In this document: positions 11,666-23,451 of the stretch, piece by piece
Layout: every line of letters starts with the position of its first letter
Numbering within the stretch: the stretch's first letter is position 1
Assembly: GCA_023614405.1 (NCBI GenBank)
Contig: CM042684.1
Coordinates: 536,470,682 to 536,534,681 of the forward strand
Direction: 5' to 3'
DNA: 64,000 bases
Source: Avena insularis
Taxonomy: Eukaryota > Streptophyta > Magnoliopsida > Poales > Poaceae
Position numbers and translations under genes: made by a program
Notes under the pieces: generated by a model
The model's input: the letters and a program-made list of their open reading frames with translations, nothing else
The model's database searches: none
Told to the model about the DNA's origin: nothing

Positions 11666-12017
11666 ATATTATTTTCCAAGGCCGAAGGGGCACTCGAACG
11701 AGATCGAGAGGAGTCGTGTGCTGTCTGATCGGTCATAATGACTCGATCGGTTCGTGGCTCGGTGTATGCTGCCTCGATCGGTTCATGGCTCAAGGCCTAA
11801 TTCAAGGCCCATCACGACGCTTAAGGCCCACCCGCTGCCTGTCGCTGGAAGCCTGGGACGACGCTCGCTCGGTTCGTTGGCTCAAAGCCACGCGTGCGCC
11901 ACGCTTGCTCGGTTCGCTAACAAAGTTTTGCCCAAAGCTGATCGTGATTTTGTCGATGCTTTCGATCGATTCCTCGAGGCACGCGCCCGGGCTGCAGGGA
12001 CCTTGCGTCCGCCGGTG

Positions 12018-13022
12018 GGTGGAGGAGCACACTCTTCCATGCAGGACGATACTGTCTTTTGGAAGAAGCTATGGGCAATCAAAGCACCTGGGAAAATGAA
12101 GATCAACTTGTGGCGTTTTGCTCATGACTGTCTGCCATCTGGTTCCCAGTTGGCTCGTCGGCACATACCTGCCTCGGCGGCTTGTGCTGTATGCGGCAGG
12201 GAAGAAACTGCTGATCATTGTTTTCTCTTCTGTCAGTATGCAAAGGAATTCTGGCGAAACATCAAACAGTCATATCCGATCCATCTTGAACGGAAAAATT
12301 TTGCTAATACAAAAGATTGGGTCTTTGATTATATTGCACGTTCAACTGACAGAGAGAGAATGGTTCTAGCTGTTGGTGTTTGGCACTTGTGGACTGTTCG
12401 GAATGGAGCGAGGAATGGTGATCCTATGCGTCATCTACACAGTGTTGCAGAACAGTGCAGAGCTTATATCGAAATGATAGAAATGCATCTATTCAAACCA
12501 TCTATTTCTACTAGGCATGAGGCTTCTTTTTCCTTGCCTCGTTGGTCTCCGCCGCCAGAAGGAGTGGTTCATATTAATGTTGATGCTGCTCTATTTCCCC
12601 CTTCGCGCCGGATGGGAGTTGGCGTTGTAATCCGAAACCACATTGGTGAGTGCTCTCTTGCTTGCAGTGAGCTAGTCGAGGAGGTTACAACGCCTGAGAT
12701 TGCTGAAGCGCTGGCACTTCGCCGTGCACTGTCCCTCGCCAAGGCGGAAGGTTTCGAGAAGATAAAGGTGGCATCTGATTGCCTATCTTTGGTTCAACGT
12801 GTCAATGGGTCTGAGATTGACCGTAGCCATGTCGGCGTGGTGGTTCAAGACATCAAGGCACTTGCTTCGGAGTTTTCGTCGGTGTCTTTTACCCATGTTT
12901 ATCGTCAATGTAATGTTGCGGCACATACTCTAGCTCGCTCCGCGGAGCAGTTTATCTCTGTTATTTTTAGAAACTCTATTCCGGATTGCATCCGGCAGAC
13001 TATTTGTAATGGCTTATCCTAA
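12018..13022 (+). pseudogene. LINE-1 ORF2, zf-RVT and RNase H domains (right piece)
   Basis: From the duplication onward the frame is open to TAA at 13020-13022. A zf-RVT module is visible (FWKKLWAIKAPGKMKINLWR, then CAVCGREETADHCFLFC). A linker leads into an RVT_3-type RNase H with the acidic residues in HINVDAALF, EIAEALALRRAL and VASDCLSLV, and the late conserved word YRQCNVAAHTLA. RNase H at the C-terminus is known in one branch of plant L1 elements. The open frame extends upstream to 11754, but that part is hAT sequence. Without the rest of the protein it is a relic, although this piece has no internal stop. Confidence 0.88.
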
Positions 13023-13024
13023 TC

Positions 13025-13055
13025 AATAAAGTACCGTATTCTCTCAAAAAAAAAA
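13025..13055 (+). terminator. Poly-A signal and A-tail of LINE-1
   Basis: AATAAA at 13025-13030 is followed by a run of ten A at 13046-13055. This marks the 3' end of the LINE transcript used as reverse transcription template. Confidence 0.8.
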
Positions 13056-13831
13056 TAGTTATGCGCCGGAGGGAAAATGTTTACCAGCAGAGGACATCTC
13101 CACTTGGTGTATTTTCTATGATATCCACTCTGGAACAAACTCTTGAAGCGATCTCAGTTGCACTTCAATCTCACATGCATATTTAGTAGTTGAACATCCG
13201 GATTTGATCTGATCAACATAGCATGTTTCCTTTTCCTCGCTCCAAACCCCTCTTTTCCTTCCCCTTTACCTGCAACGAATACATGTGTTAGTCTTTGTTC
13301 TCGGAGCAAAACTAAGTAAATCATTATCACTATCAGCAATATTTTACCAATAACAAGAGGGACTTTGGAAGGAAACTGAGCAGCTCATCATTGTAACAAC
13401 CTGAAGAATAGGACCCGGTGAAGGGTAGATTTAGCATTGCATGCATATGAAATTGAGGAAGAATTTTTTGCTTTTGAACCTAAAGGACTAAAGTATTGGA
13501 GTTTAGTCTAGTGTTGAGTTAGAATAGATCAACACTAGGAACTGACTTAAATTTTAACATGAACTAATTTAAAAATAAAAATTTGAACAATTCAAATTTA
13601 TCTTATCCCTTCACACTAGCTCCAAACTAGAACTAGAATAACACAGGTACAATTTGAATTCAAAATGGAGGTTTGACCTAATTCAAACTTAAGTTCAAAT
13701 TAAAATATTAACAAGTAGATAAATAAAATTCAGATTAATACAATGGAATATTAGATGTGCTAATATGCCCTGTAATAGAGAAATATTTGTGCTTTCATTA
13801 GTTGCAAAACTGTAGTGGGTCTATTTGTATC
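13056..13831. other. Non-coding, AT-rich spacer
   Basis: There is no open frame with a recognisable domain on either strand. The part 13490-13760 is rich in AATTTGAA-type words. Nothing else is seen. Confidence 0.5.
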
Positions 13832-14290
13832 CAGGGGCGGAGACGCACCCAGGGCAACAAGGGCCATTTCCCTGGTCGTGAGAATTTTTTCTTCGTACTA
13901 CTATTCATGAAAAAAAAAGTGGCCCTGGGCGCAGCCCCAGGCCATGAGGCCAGGCCCAGCTGGCTAGCTCCCTGTCGACCGAAACGAATCACTGGCCTCA
14001 AAATTTATTGCATGTACGTATCGTTCGGTGGCTCCTGCCTTTCTGATTCTCGTCAGTTCGTCCCGTCAGGATCGTCGCAACCTACCGGACGGCAGACGCG
14101 CCTGCCCCTTCCCCTTGCCGGCGTGATCTGGAAGCCCCCTGCCGGCCTGACCCTCTCCCGCCCGCCTGGCCGCCTCGGCAGCCAGTTCTTCTCGTGCGCC
14201 TTAGACTGGGCCGCCTTGGCAGCTAGTTTTTCTCGTGTGCCTCATACTTGGCCGCCTCCCTCAGGCTTCAGACCTAGTAATTGAGTAATT
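13832..14290. mobile_element. hAT-like element end, partial
   Basis: CAGGGGCGGAGACGCACCC at 13832 is the CAGNGGCGG terminal motif of plant hAT elements. It is followed by the G+C-rich subterminal sequence typical of them (GGCCCTGGGCGCAGCCCCAGG). No matching end CCGCCCCTG was found before LINE-2 begins at 14601, so the right end is lost or degraded and the limit at about 14290 is a guess. No transposase sequence is readable. Confidence 0.5.
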
Positions 14291-14739
14291 TATGATGATT
14301 TCTACCCATTTAGCCAACTTGGTTAATTTTTTGGTTTAGAAATAGATTGGGGACTAGAAAATTGGAATAGAAATTGGGTAGCAATCACGTTTTAAAAATC
14401 TTTTTAATGAGATTATGGGAATTGCTCGGAATTGCCATGAAGGTATTGGTTCTTCTTCTACTGTTGATGAGATTAGATGAACCAAACCAGTAATTTGGTA
14501 CTATGTTTTGCATTTTTCGTAGTACTATTTCTAGCATTTTATTCATCTTCTATGTATATTCTTGCATTGTTAACTATAGATTTAAAAATATATGTTCATG
14601 TTTTTTTTGGAGCAACGGGTAGGAGATCTGTCTTTTCAAATAGATAGAGGGAAAGCGAAACACACAGTACACGGGGGCATGTTTTGGTTAAGGTGAAAAC
14701 ATGCCGAAAAACACCGCAAAACAAAAAATCGAAAAACGC

Positions 14740-15752
14740 CTAATCAGGCTCCGTAGGAATGGCAGGCCCGAAGGCCACAAAAGCCCGGGCGTGTTGCCTG
14801 ATATCCTCCCTTGCGATCTCATCCACCTCGACATAAGTCAGCCGCCGTCCGGTGAAGATCCGTCTGTTTCTCTCTTTCCATGTGTTCCAAAGGACATATA
14901 AGAGTCGACCACTTAAAGTTCTTTTTGCGTTCGATGGTCTTCCGACAATCAGATTGTCCCACCATTCTGTGAGGGAATGGAAGTCGTGGCCATGGAACCT
15001 CCCTACGGCATTGTCCCAAACTTGGGTGAGGTTCCAGACTGCTATAGTAAAAGGGCAATCTTTGCCGAGGTGATCGGCCGTCTCAGGCGCGCTAAGGCAA
15101 AGAGCGCAGATAGGGTCGTGCGTCCACCCCCTAGTGGCTAAGTTATCAGCCGTAAGGAGCTTGCCATGCATGGCCAGCCAACCAAAAATCTTGCATTTGG
15201 GTTCGGCATGGGCAGTCCACAACTTTTGGGCAATGAACTTGGGGTGACTGCCGTGGAATTGCACAAGGTACGCAGAGGTAGCACTATAGTTTCCATCCGC
15301 CGTCAAAGTCCAAACTATCCCATCTTTTTGTCCTAGAGTCAGCTGCGTGCTCGCAACCACGTCCCAAACTTTGATGTACTAGGCAAACTGCACTGGAGTG
15401 GTCAGGCTAGAAATGGCGCGTATCCAGTTTCCGTCAGCTAGTTCTTTGGCCACGCTTCTAGTTTTTCTCAAAGCAATCTTGAAAAGGTCTGGCGCCCAAA
15501 GGCGAATGGACCATGTTGCGACCAGCTGTCGTGCCAGAATGAGGCCGTCTCACCATCTCCCAGAGAGATTTTCGTGGAAGCTCTGAAGAGGTCCATGTCG
15601 GCATCGTCACAGGGGAGCTTAGAACCCGCCCAGGTGCGTTGGGGGCCAGTCCACTGTAGCCAAGGCCATCGGAGTCTGAGGGCCCGTCCTGGCCGTTGCA
15701 GGTGAGGCATCCCAAGCCCGCCCAGATCTTTCGGTCTACAGAGCGTCGTCCA
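14740..15752 (-). pseudogene. LINE-2 ORF2, C-terminal part with zf-RVT
   Basis: On the minus strand from 15752 the words CRPKDLGGLGMPHLQ and FRASTKISLGDG with FWHDSW are readable in one frame. A shift near 15460 leads into an open frame 15360-14740 with KLWTAHAEPKCKIFGWLAMH and the zinc-binding CALCLSAPETADHLGKDC. It ends without an RNase H domain, unlike LINE-1, so it belongs to another L1 branch. Confidence 0.82.
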
Positions 15753-16269
15753 GCTATATGCATGTGATGTTTATCCATTTATGTATCTTATTATGCTTAG
15801 ATCGCGACGGTAGCATTATAAGATGATTCCTCACTTAAAGATCAAGATAAAAACTGTGTTCTCCCCATGTATGCACCGTTGCGAAAGTTCGTCGTGTCCA
15901 AGCATCACGTGATGATCGGGTGCTATAGACTCTACGCTCACATACAACGGGTGCAAGCCAGTTTTGCACACGCGGAAATACTTGGGTTTGACTTGACGAG
16001 CCTAGCATGTACAGACATGGCCTCGGAACACAAGAACCGAAAGGTTAAGCATGAGTCATATGAATGATATGATCGACACGTCGTTGTCCACCATTGAAAC
16101 CACATCTCTTCTCGTGAAGATCGGATTAGGTGTGGTGAATTTGGATCGTGTTCACTAAATAACTTGAGGGATGTTGAATTTAGTGGGAGTTCATCTAGTA
16201 ATTTGATTAAAAGTTGAACTAGTTATCATGAACATAGTCTAATTTGTACTTGCAAATATTGTAGATCAA

Positions 16270-17160
16270 ATGGCTAAGTCCAACTTCAACTTCAACGTTT
16301 TTGCTGAGAAAGAAAAGCTTAGAAACAATGGGTCTAACTTCACCAATTGGTTCCGCAATCTGAGAATCATTCTCTCTGGCGGTCAAAAGGACTATGTCCT
16401 TGAAAGTGCGCTAGGTGACGCCCCTGCTGTCAATGCGGCGGCTGATGAGAAAACTGTTTATCAGTCGCGCAAAGATGATTACGGTGTGATTAAGAGCACC
16501 ATGTTGTTTGCTATGGAATCGGACCTTCAAAATCGTTTTGAAGACTATCCCGGGCCCTTTGAGATTCTTGAGGAGCTGAAAACCATGTTTCAGACTCAGG
16601 CCCGTTCTGAGAGATATGAGATCTCTGAGAAGTTCTTTAAGCGCAAGATGGAGGAAGGAGTTCCGTTAGTGAGCACGCCATAAAGATGTCGGGCTACACT
16701 CAACGCCTTGAGCAAGCTGGATCAAGATTCCGGAGGAGCTCAAGATTGACAGGTTCTGCAATCACTCCTCCCAGCTACAAAAGTTTTGTAGTGACTCATA
16801 ATCAGATTGGTTCCATCGATACGATCACCGAGCTCTTCGCAAAGTGAAGGCTGCGGTGGACATCAAAAGGATAATCATGTGTTGATGGTCAACAAGCCCA
16901 CCTTTAAGAAAGGTAAGGGTGCAAAGAAGCCCTTCAAGAAAAGCGCGGTAAGCGCGTTGCCCCTGCTGAGAACAAGCTCAAGTCCGGACCTCCGCCGGAC
17001 ACTGACTGCTACTAGTGCAAGGACACGGGTCCCTGGAAGCGCAACTGTCCGAAGGACTTAGCGGACAAGAAGGCTGACACCATCAAAGGTATATTTGATA
17101 TACATGTTATTGATATTTTCCTTACTAGCCCTCGTTGTAGTGCTGGGTATTTGATCTTCG
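16270..17160 (+). pseudogene. gag of Copia 2, broken
   Basis: The frame opens at ATG 16270 (AKSNFNFNVFAEKEKLRNN) and is clean for 137 residues to TAA at 16681-16683. Later gag sequence lies in other frames (16807 onward, with a Lys-rich segment). The zinc knuckle near 17010-17055 is destroyed: its second Cys is preceded by a TAG, and its His is Pro (CKDTGPWKRNC). Gag function is lost. Confidence 0.85.
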
Positions 17161-18906
17161 GTTCGATTGCTAATATTTGTAACTCAAAGCAGAGCTACGG
17201 AATAGACGGACTTGCGAGGATGAGGTGACGATCTTGGCGTTGGCAGCGGATCAAGAGTTGATGTGATGGCGTGCACGCTCTCCTTAGTTTTACCTTGGGA
17301 TTAGTTTTAAACCTTAATAAATGTTATTATGTACTGCGTTGAGCATGAACATTATTTCGGATCGTGTTTATTGCAAGACGGTTATTCATTTAAATCGGAG
17401 AATAATGGTTGTTCTATTTATATGAGTAACATCTTTTATGGTCATGCACCTATTGTGAATGGTTTATTTCTTCTAAATCTCGAAAAGGATGAAACACACA
17501 TCCATAACATTGAGGCTAAGAGATGCAAAGTAGATAGTGATAATACTACTTATTTGTGGCAATCGTCTCAGGTCATATTGGTGTAAAGCGCATGAAGAAA
17601 CTCCATTCAGATGGACTTTTGGAGTCTCTTGATTTTGAATCATTTGACACATGCGAACCATGCCTCATGGGCAAGATGATCAAAACCCGTTCTCGGAATG
17701 ATGGAGCGAAAGCGGACTTGTTGGAAATCATATATACCGATGTATGCGGACCGATGAGTGTTTTGACGGTGGATATCGCTATTTTCTCACTTTTACCGAT
17801 GACTTAAGTAGATATGGGTATATCTATTTAATGAAACATAAATCTGAAACATTTGAAAAGTTCAAAGAATTTCAGAATGAAGTGGAGAACCATCATAACA
17901 GAAAAATTAACTTCCTACGATCTGATCGTGGGGGTGAATATTTGAGTTATGATTTTCTCACGCATCTTAAAGCAAGCGGAATCATTTCGCAACTCCATAC
18001 ACCGGAACACCACAGCAATGGTGTGTACGAACGCGGAATCGAACTCTATTAGATATGGTCCGATCAATGATGTCTCTTACTGATTTGCCGTTATCATTTT
18101 GGGGTTATGCATTAGAAACCGCTGCATTCACTTTAAATAGGGCACCATCTAAATCCGTTGAGACGACACCGTATGAACTGTGGTTTGGTGCTAAACCTAA
18201 GTTGTCGTTTCTTAAAGTTTGGGGATGCGAAGCTTACGTCAAGAAGTTGATGCCGGACAAGCTCGAACCCAAAGCGGAGAAATGCGTCTTCATAGGATAC
18301 CCTAAGGAAACTATTGGGTATACCTTCTATCACAGAACCGAAGGCAAAGTGTTTGTCGCAAAGAACGGTTCCTTTCTTGAGAAGGAGTTTCTCTCGAAAG
18401 AAGTGAGTGGGAGGAAAGTAGAGCTAGACGAGGTTGTTGAACCTTCTCTTGAGTTAGAGAGTAGCGCAGCACCTGAAATTGTTCCAGTGCCGCCTGCACC
18501 AACAATAGAGGAAGCTAATGATAAGGATCATGAAGCTTCGGACGATGCTGCTACTGAACGTCGCAGGTCGACAAGGTCGCGTGCCCCTCCTGAGTGGTAC
18601 GGCAACCCTGTCTTAACTGTCTTGTTAGTAGATGACAGTGAGCCTGCGAACTATGAGGAAGCGATGATGAGCCCAGACTCTGAGAAATGGCTAGAGGCCA
18701 TGAAATCCGAATTGGGATCCATGAGCGAAAACCAAGTATGGACTTTGGTGGACCCTCCTAGCGATCGAAAGGCCGTTGAGTGCAAATGGATTTTCAAGAA
18801 GAAAAGCGGGGCGGATGGTAATGTTACGTCTATAAAGCACGGCTTGTCGCGAAAGGTTTTCGACAAGTTCAAGGTGTTGACTACGATGAGACTTTCTCTC
18901 CTGTAG
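17161..18906 (+). pseudogene. Protease-integrase part of Copia 2 pol, broken
   Basis: The protease motif reads YLIFGSIANIC, with no DTG, as in Copia 1. The zinc-binding region has Gln for the first His (LWQS) and CEPC. Core words include FTDDLSRYGYIYLMKHKSE and LRSDRGGEY. The region of the third catalytic residue is altered (GVYERG) and followed by a stop at 18050-18052. From 18055 the integrase C-terminus and start of the reverse transcriptase are open to 18906, with a shift near 18830. Confidence 0.85.
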
Positions 18907-18908
18907 CG

Positions 18909-20218
18909 ATGTTTAAGTCCATTCGGATTTTATTAGCAATTGCTGCATTTCATGATTATGAAATATGGCAGATGGATGTCAAGACTGCGTTCCTCAATGG
19001 CAACATTGATGAAGAGTTGTATATGATGCAACCCGAAGGTTTTGTCGATCCTAAGGATGCTGATAAAGTATGCAAGCTTGAGCGTTCCATTTATGGACTG
19101 AAGCAAGCATCTCGGAGTTGGAACCTTCGTTTTGATCAAGTGATCAAGAACTTTGGATTTGTTCCAAATTGCTACGAAGCTTGTATCTACAAGAAAGTGA
19201 GTGGGAGCTCGGTGACATTTCTGGTACTATATGTGGATGACATATTGATTATTGGAAATGACATTAATATGCTTAACGATGTGAAGAGTTATTTGAACAA
19301 ATGTTTTTCAATGAAAGACCTAGGTGAAGCTGCTTATATATTGGGCATCAAAATCTATAGAGATAGACAAAGACGACTGATAGCTTTAAGCCAGAGTACA
19401 TATCTAGACAAAGTTCTGAAAAGGTTCAGAATGGATAAGGCAAAGAAAGGTTCAGTGCCTATGTTGTCAGGTAAGACATTGAGCAAGGCTCAGTGTCCAT
19501 TCTGATAAATGATAGAGAAGCTATGAGCAAAGTGCCTTATGCCTCGGCCATAGGTTCTATCATGTATGCCATGCTGTGTACTAGACCGGATGTGTCCAAT
19601 GCTCTTAGTTTGACGAGCAGGTACCAAAGTGATCCAGGAGTGGAACACTGGACAGCCGTGAAGAACATCCTAAAGTACCTTAATAGGACTAAAGAAATGT
19701 TCTTAGTCTATGGAGGTGATGAACAGCTTGTCGTAAAGGGTTACGTCGATGCTAGTTTCGACACCGATAAGGATGATTCTAAATCTCAGACAGGATACAT
19801 TTATATTTTGAATGGAGGAGCTGTGAGCTGGAGAAGCTGCAAGCAAAGCGTGATCGCGGGATCTACAGTAGAAGCAGAATACATGGCTGCTGCAGAAGCG
19901 TCAAGTGAAGGAGTTTGGATCAGGAACTTCATCACTGAGCTTGGCGTGGTTCCAAGTGCATTGGACCCTTGGAGATATTGTGTGACAACAACTGGCGCCA
20001 TAGCACTCGCTAAGGAACCAAGATATCATCCAAAGACCAAGCATATCAACATAAGTTTCATATAATCCGAGATTATATAGCAGATGGAGATCTGAAGATT
20101 AGCAAAGTACATATAGATCTGAATGTCGCAGATCCATTGACTAAACCTCTTCCACGTGTAAAACATGATCAGCACCTTAGTGCCATGGGTGTGAGATTGT
20201 TTCCAAATGTAAACTAGA
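18909..20218 (+). pseudogene. Reverse transcriptase and RNase H of Copia 2
   Basis: The frame 18909-19505 holds IWQMDVKTAFLNG, the QASRSWNLRFD word and an intact YVDD box (LVLYVDDILIIGND). A shift near 19490 leads to 19493-20065, with RNase H words GYVDASFDTDKDD, GGAVSWRSCKQ and STVEAEYMAAAEA. A further shift near 20060 precedes the conserved tail (LNVADPLTKPLP) ending near 20218. It is better preserved than gag but not continuous. Confidence 0.88.
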
Positions 20219-20245
20219 TTATTGACTCTAGTGCAAGTGGGAGAC

Positions 20246-21916
20246 TGTTGGAATTATGCCCTAGAGGCAATAATAAAGATGTTATTATTATAATTCTTGT
20301 TCATGATAAAGTTTATATTCCATGCTAGAATTGTATTAAGCGGAAACTTTAATACTTGTGTGGTTTGTGAACAACACCGTGTCCCTAGTATGCCTCTATG
20401 GACTAGCTCATTGATTAATGATGGTTAAGGTTTCCTGACCATAGACATGAGTTGTCGATTGATAATGAGATCATATCATTAGGAGAATGATGTGATGGAC
20501 AGACCCAAACTAAGCGGAGCAATTAGATCGTGTCATCGTGTTCATCTTTGCGAAGCTTTTCTTATGTCAAATATTGTATTCCTTAGACCATGAGATAATA
20601 CAACTCCCTGGTATCGAAAGAAAGCTTTGAGGTCATCAAACGTCATCCTATGAGAGGGTGATCATAAAGGTGTCTCTCAGGTGATCGGAAAGTGCCTGTT
20701 GGGTTGTATGTATCGAGATGGGATTTGTCCCTCCCAAGTCGGAGAGATATACTTCGGGCCCACTCGGTAATCGATATCAACACTGCTTGCAAGCATGTGG
20801 TTAAGGAGTTAATCACAAAGTGATATCGGATTACGAAACGAGTAAAGTACTTGCTATGAACAAGATTGAACTAGGTATGACGGTACCGACGATCGAATCT
20901 CGGGCAAGTAAAATATCGCGAGACGAAGGGAATATATATATGAGATTGATTGAATCCTGGCATCGTGGTTCCTCCGATATGATCATCGATGAATGTGTGG
21001 GAGTCAATATGGGTTTCCAGACCCCGCTATTGATTATTGATATAAGATCATGTCTGCATATTCTCGAACCCGAAGGGTCACACACTTAACGTGTCTCGAC
21101 GCTAGGATAGATTGGATAATTGGTTTATGAGTTTTTGTTCGGAGTCTCGGATGGGATCCGGGACATCACGAGAGGTTTTTATTGGAGAATAAGATTCATA
21201 TAAGGCAGTGCAGTTTTTGGAGTTCGGAATTGTTAAGGTTAATCGGTATTGTACGAAGCTTCTAGAACCTTCGGAAGGGGACCAACGTGGCCCCACCTTC
21301 CAGGAGGGGCATGGGCCTATGAGGGAGTGCCCTGGCGCATTGGGCCAGGGGCACATAGGGCCCGTCGGCCAAGAGAGGTTTAAACTCTAGATAGAGCTTC
21401 TAGAAGGGGTTTCTTGCCCCACTCTTCCTCCTTGGGGCCCCTGGCTTGGGGAGGGGCTGGCTGCGCCCACCCTCTATATATAGAGGGCTGGGGCGCACCC
21501 CCACGCCTTCCCCTCCAACCCTAGCCGCCTGCTGCCCTCCTCTCCCTCCCGATCGCTTGCGGTGAAGCCCTGCAGAAATTCTCCACCATATACCCCATGC
21601 CGTCGTGTTGTAGATCCAATCCGTCTCTCCACCATACTTGCTGGACCAAGGAAGGAGGAGACGTCGAGGTGCTGCACGTGTGCATCTCACGGAGGCACCG
21701 CCACTTGTGGTGCTAGATCGGATCGGATCGCGAGGAGGAGAAGCGAGTACGGCTACATCACCCACGTTCTAACGAACGTTCCGCCATGCGAATCTTCAAG
21801 GGTATGAAGATCTAATCCAATCTCTCTCGTTGTTTGCATCTCCTAGATTAGATCTTGGCTTTCCCTCTGTTCGCATCCGTAGAAATTTTTGATTTACTAT
21901 GCCGCGAAACCCTTCA
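20246..21916 (+). repeat. 3' LTR of Copia 2
   Basis: It starts TGTTGGAATTATGCCCTAGA after the polypurine tract CAAGTGGGAGAC and ends CGCGAAACCCTTCA. A TATA box lies in the palindrome CTCTATATATAGAG at about 21472-21485. LINE-2 resumes at 21917. No gene is present; open frames inside are chance. Confidence 0.92.
21472..21485 (+). promoter_or_regulatory. TATA box of Copia 2 LTR
   Basis: The self-complementary CTCTATATATAGAG sits in a C-rich context as in Copia 1. It is the likely core promoter of the LTR and could drive plus-strand transcripts out of the element into LINE-2. Confidence 0.6.
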
Positions 21917-22189
21917 CAAGAAACTTCCCTTTCCACCCAGGAAGCTTTCCTACAATATTGTCAATGAGGGGTTGGAGATCTAGTTTACGGAGTCGCCTGA
22001 AGTGTAGGGGCAGACCCAAGTATTTTCCTGGGAACGTGGCAATCTTTGCCGGGAAAGCAGAGAGGACATTCAGAAGGTCGATATTGTCACATCTAATGGG
22101 GAAGACCTCCGTCTTAATTAGGTTGATGATGAGGCCACTGGCCTTTCCGAAGCAGTCGAGAATGTCAGAGATAGCCTGGAGCTCTTATT

Positions 22190-23451
22190 TCACAGGGTTG
22201 ACAAAAATTCCGGCATCATCCGCATAAATGGAGATTCTGCAACGAGGCTTGCGCGATCGGATAGGACTGAGGATACCGCATTGACTTGCAATCGAGAGGA
22301 TACGCTGTAAGGGGTCAATGGCGAGGATGAATAGCATGGGAGAGAGAGAGGATCACCCTGTCTCAGACCCTTGGCGTGCTGAAATGGCCTTCCCGGATCT
22401 CCATTAAGAAGCACTCTGGAGGAAAACGAAGATAAAGACAGGCAGACCTAGTCTCGCCATAATTGTCCGAAGCCTAGGGCCGACCTCGATGAGATAAGTC
22501 CACCCCACGGAGTCGAAGGCTTTAGAGATGTCAAGTTTTAGGAAAAGGCTAGGTGTTCTTGAAGAATGTAGCTCTTTGATGAGGTTTTGAACGTGCAAGA
22601 AGTTTTCATGGATGCTCCTTTTCTTCACGAAGGCGCTTTGGCATTGGGAAACAATTTCAGGCAGGAGTGGAGCCAGCCGGTTTGCAAGGAGCTTGGAGAA
22701 AATCTTTGACAAACTATGGATGAGACTGATAGGCCTATAGTCGCTTATAGAGGCAGCATCTTGCTTCTTAGGGATTAATATGATGTTTGCAGAGTTTATG
22801 AAGTTCGTGAAGCCACCCTTCAAGCCATCCATATGGGATATAGCGGCCACGATGTCATTTTTGATAACTTCCCAACAGCTCTTGAAGAAAGCGCCGATGT
22901 AGCCGTCCGGGCCCAGTGCTTTGACGGAAGGCAATGAAAAAAACGGCCTCCTTTATTTCATTCTCATCAAAAGGGGCTTCGAGGTCGGAGAGGTCACGCT
23001 GTACATATTGCAAGGCGTCCCAATCAAGCCTAAGAAGCCGCTGAGCTTTTGAGCCAAGTGCGCACTTGAAGTGCTGGAGGATCACCTCCTCCTTGTCCTC
23101 TTTCGTGATGGCGGCCTCTGAGACAGTGGCGAGAGTCTGGATATGGACCTTCCTACGACGCCCATTGGCTCTGACGTGAAACAACTTGGTATTAGCATCA
23201 CCTAAACGGATCCAAGTCAGACGGGATCTTTGACGGAGTTTGATCTTCTGAATTGCAAGGAGGCCAAGATAGGAAGACTTAAGCTGACGTCTAAGGTCTC
23301 GCTCTTCATCCGAAAGCGTGCGGGACTCTTCCGCCGTGTGAAAGCGCCAAATGAGCTCCTTTGCCATGGCAATTTGGATTTTGATATTGCCAATGCTTTG
23401 TCTTTGCCATTTCTTTAGAGCCTTAGCCGTGCGAGAAAGCTTGATGTGCAC
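22190..23451 (-). pseudogene. LINE-2 ORF2, reverse transcriptase core
   Basis: The minus-strand frames show a pre-RT linker (WIRLGDANTKLFH), then GPDGYIGAFFKSCWEVI, YRPISLIHSLSKIFSKLLANR, LFLKLDISKAFDSVGW (catalytic Asp) and KGLRQGDPLS. Shifts near 22925, 22440 and 22330 break the frame. The YADD box region is read as SPFMRMMPEF in the broken frame. Conserved sequence continues to 21917, the edge of the Copia 2 LTR. Confidence 0.85.

Larger units (their letters stand above)
9403..12017 (-). mobile_element. hAT DNA transposon with 8-bp target duplication, nested in LINE-1
   Basis: The left end is CAGAGGCGGACCC (9403-9415). The right end is GCGTCCGCCGGTG (12005-12017), which pairs with it at 10 of 13 positions as an inverted repeat. 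GGTGGAGG stands on both sides, at 9395-9402 and 12018-12025. An 8-bp duplication and CAGNGGCGG ends are typical of plant hAT elements. A minus-strand relic of the N-terminus of a TTF-type/MYM-type hAT transposase is present at 9832-10083, so the element is oriented minus. No dimerisation domain or catalytic core was found, so this is a deletion derivative. Confidence 0.85.
8986..13055 (+). mobile_element. LINE-1 (L1-type, RNase H-bearing), 3' part, split by a hAT
   Basis: Two pieces of one LINE ORF2 (8986-9402 and 12018-13022) are separated by a hAT with an 8-bp duplication. The reading frame continues when the hAT and one duplication are removed. The element ends with AATAAA at 13025-13030 and an A run at 13046-13055, the expected LINE 3' tail. 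The endonuclease and most of the reverse transcriptase lie left of base 1 or are missing; Copia 1 occupies that side. Confidence 0.88.
15755..21916 (+). mobile_element. Copia retrotransposon 2 (Angela-like), 5' LTR missing
   Basis: The left edge aligns with the leader of Copia 1 from its position ~2585 (GCATGTGATGTT). Gag, pol, polypurine tract and a 3' LTR follow in order. There is no LTR or primer-binding site on the left; LINE-2 sequence abuts at about 15752. Part of LINE-2 is gone at the same place, so one deletion probably removed the 5' LTR, the first part of the leader and adjoining LINE. It is diverged from Copia 1 (LTR 1671 bp against ~1900), so it is another subfamily. Confidence 0.93.

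Noticed and set aside
11754..12017. Upstream extension of the LINE-1 right frame
   Set aside because: The in-frame stretch before 12018 is hAT sequence up to its inverted repeat; the fusion is accidental.
13832..14290. Pairing of this hAT end with the hAT end at 9403 as one larger element
   Set aside because: The 9403 element already has its partner at 12005-12017 with an exact 8-bp duplication.
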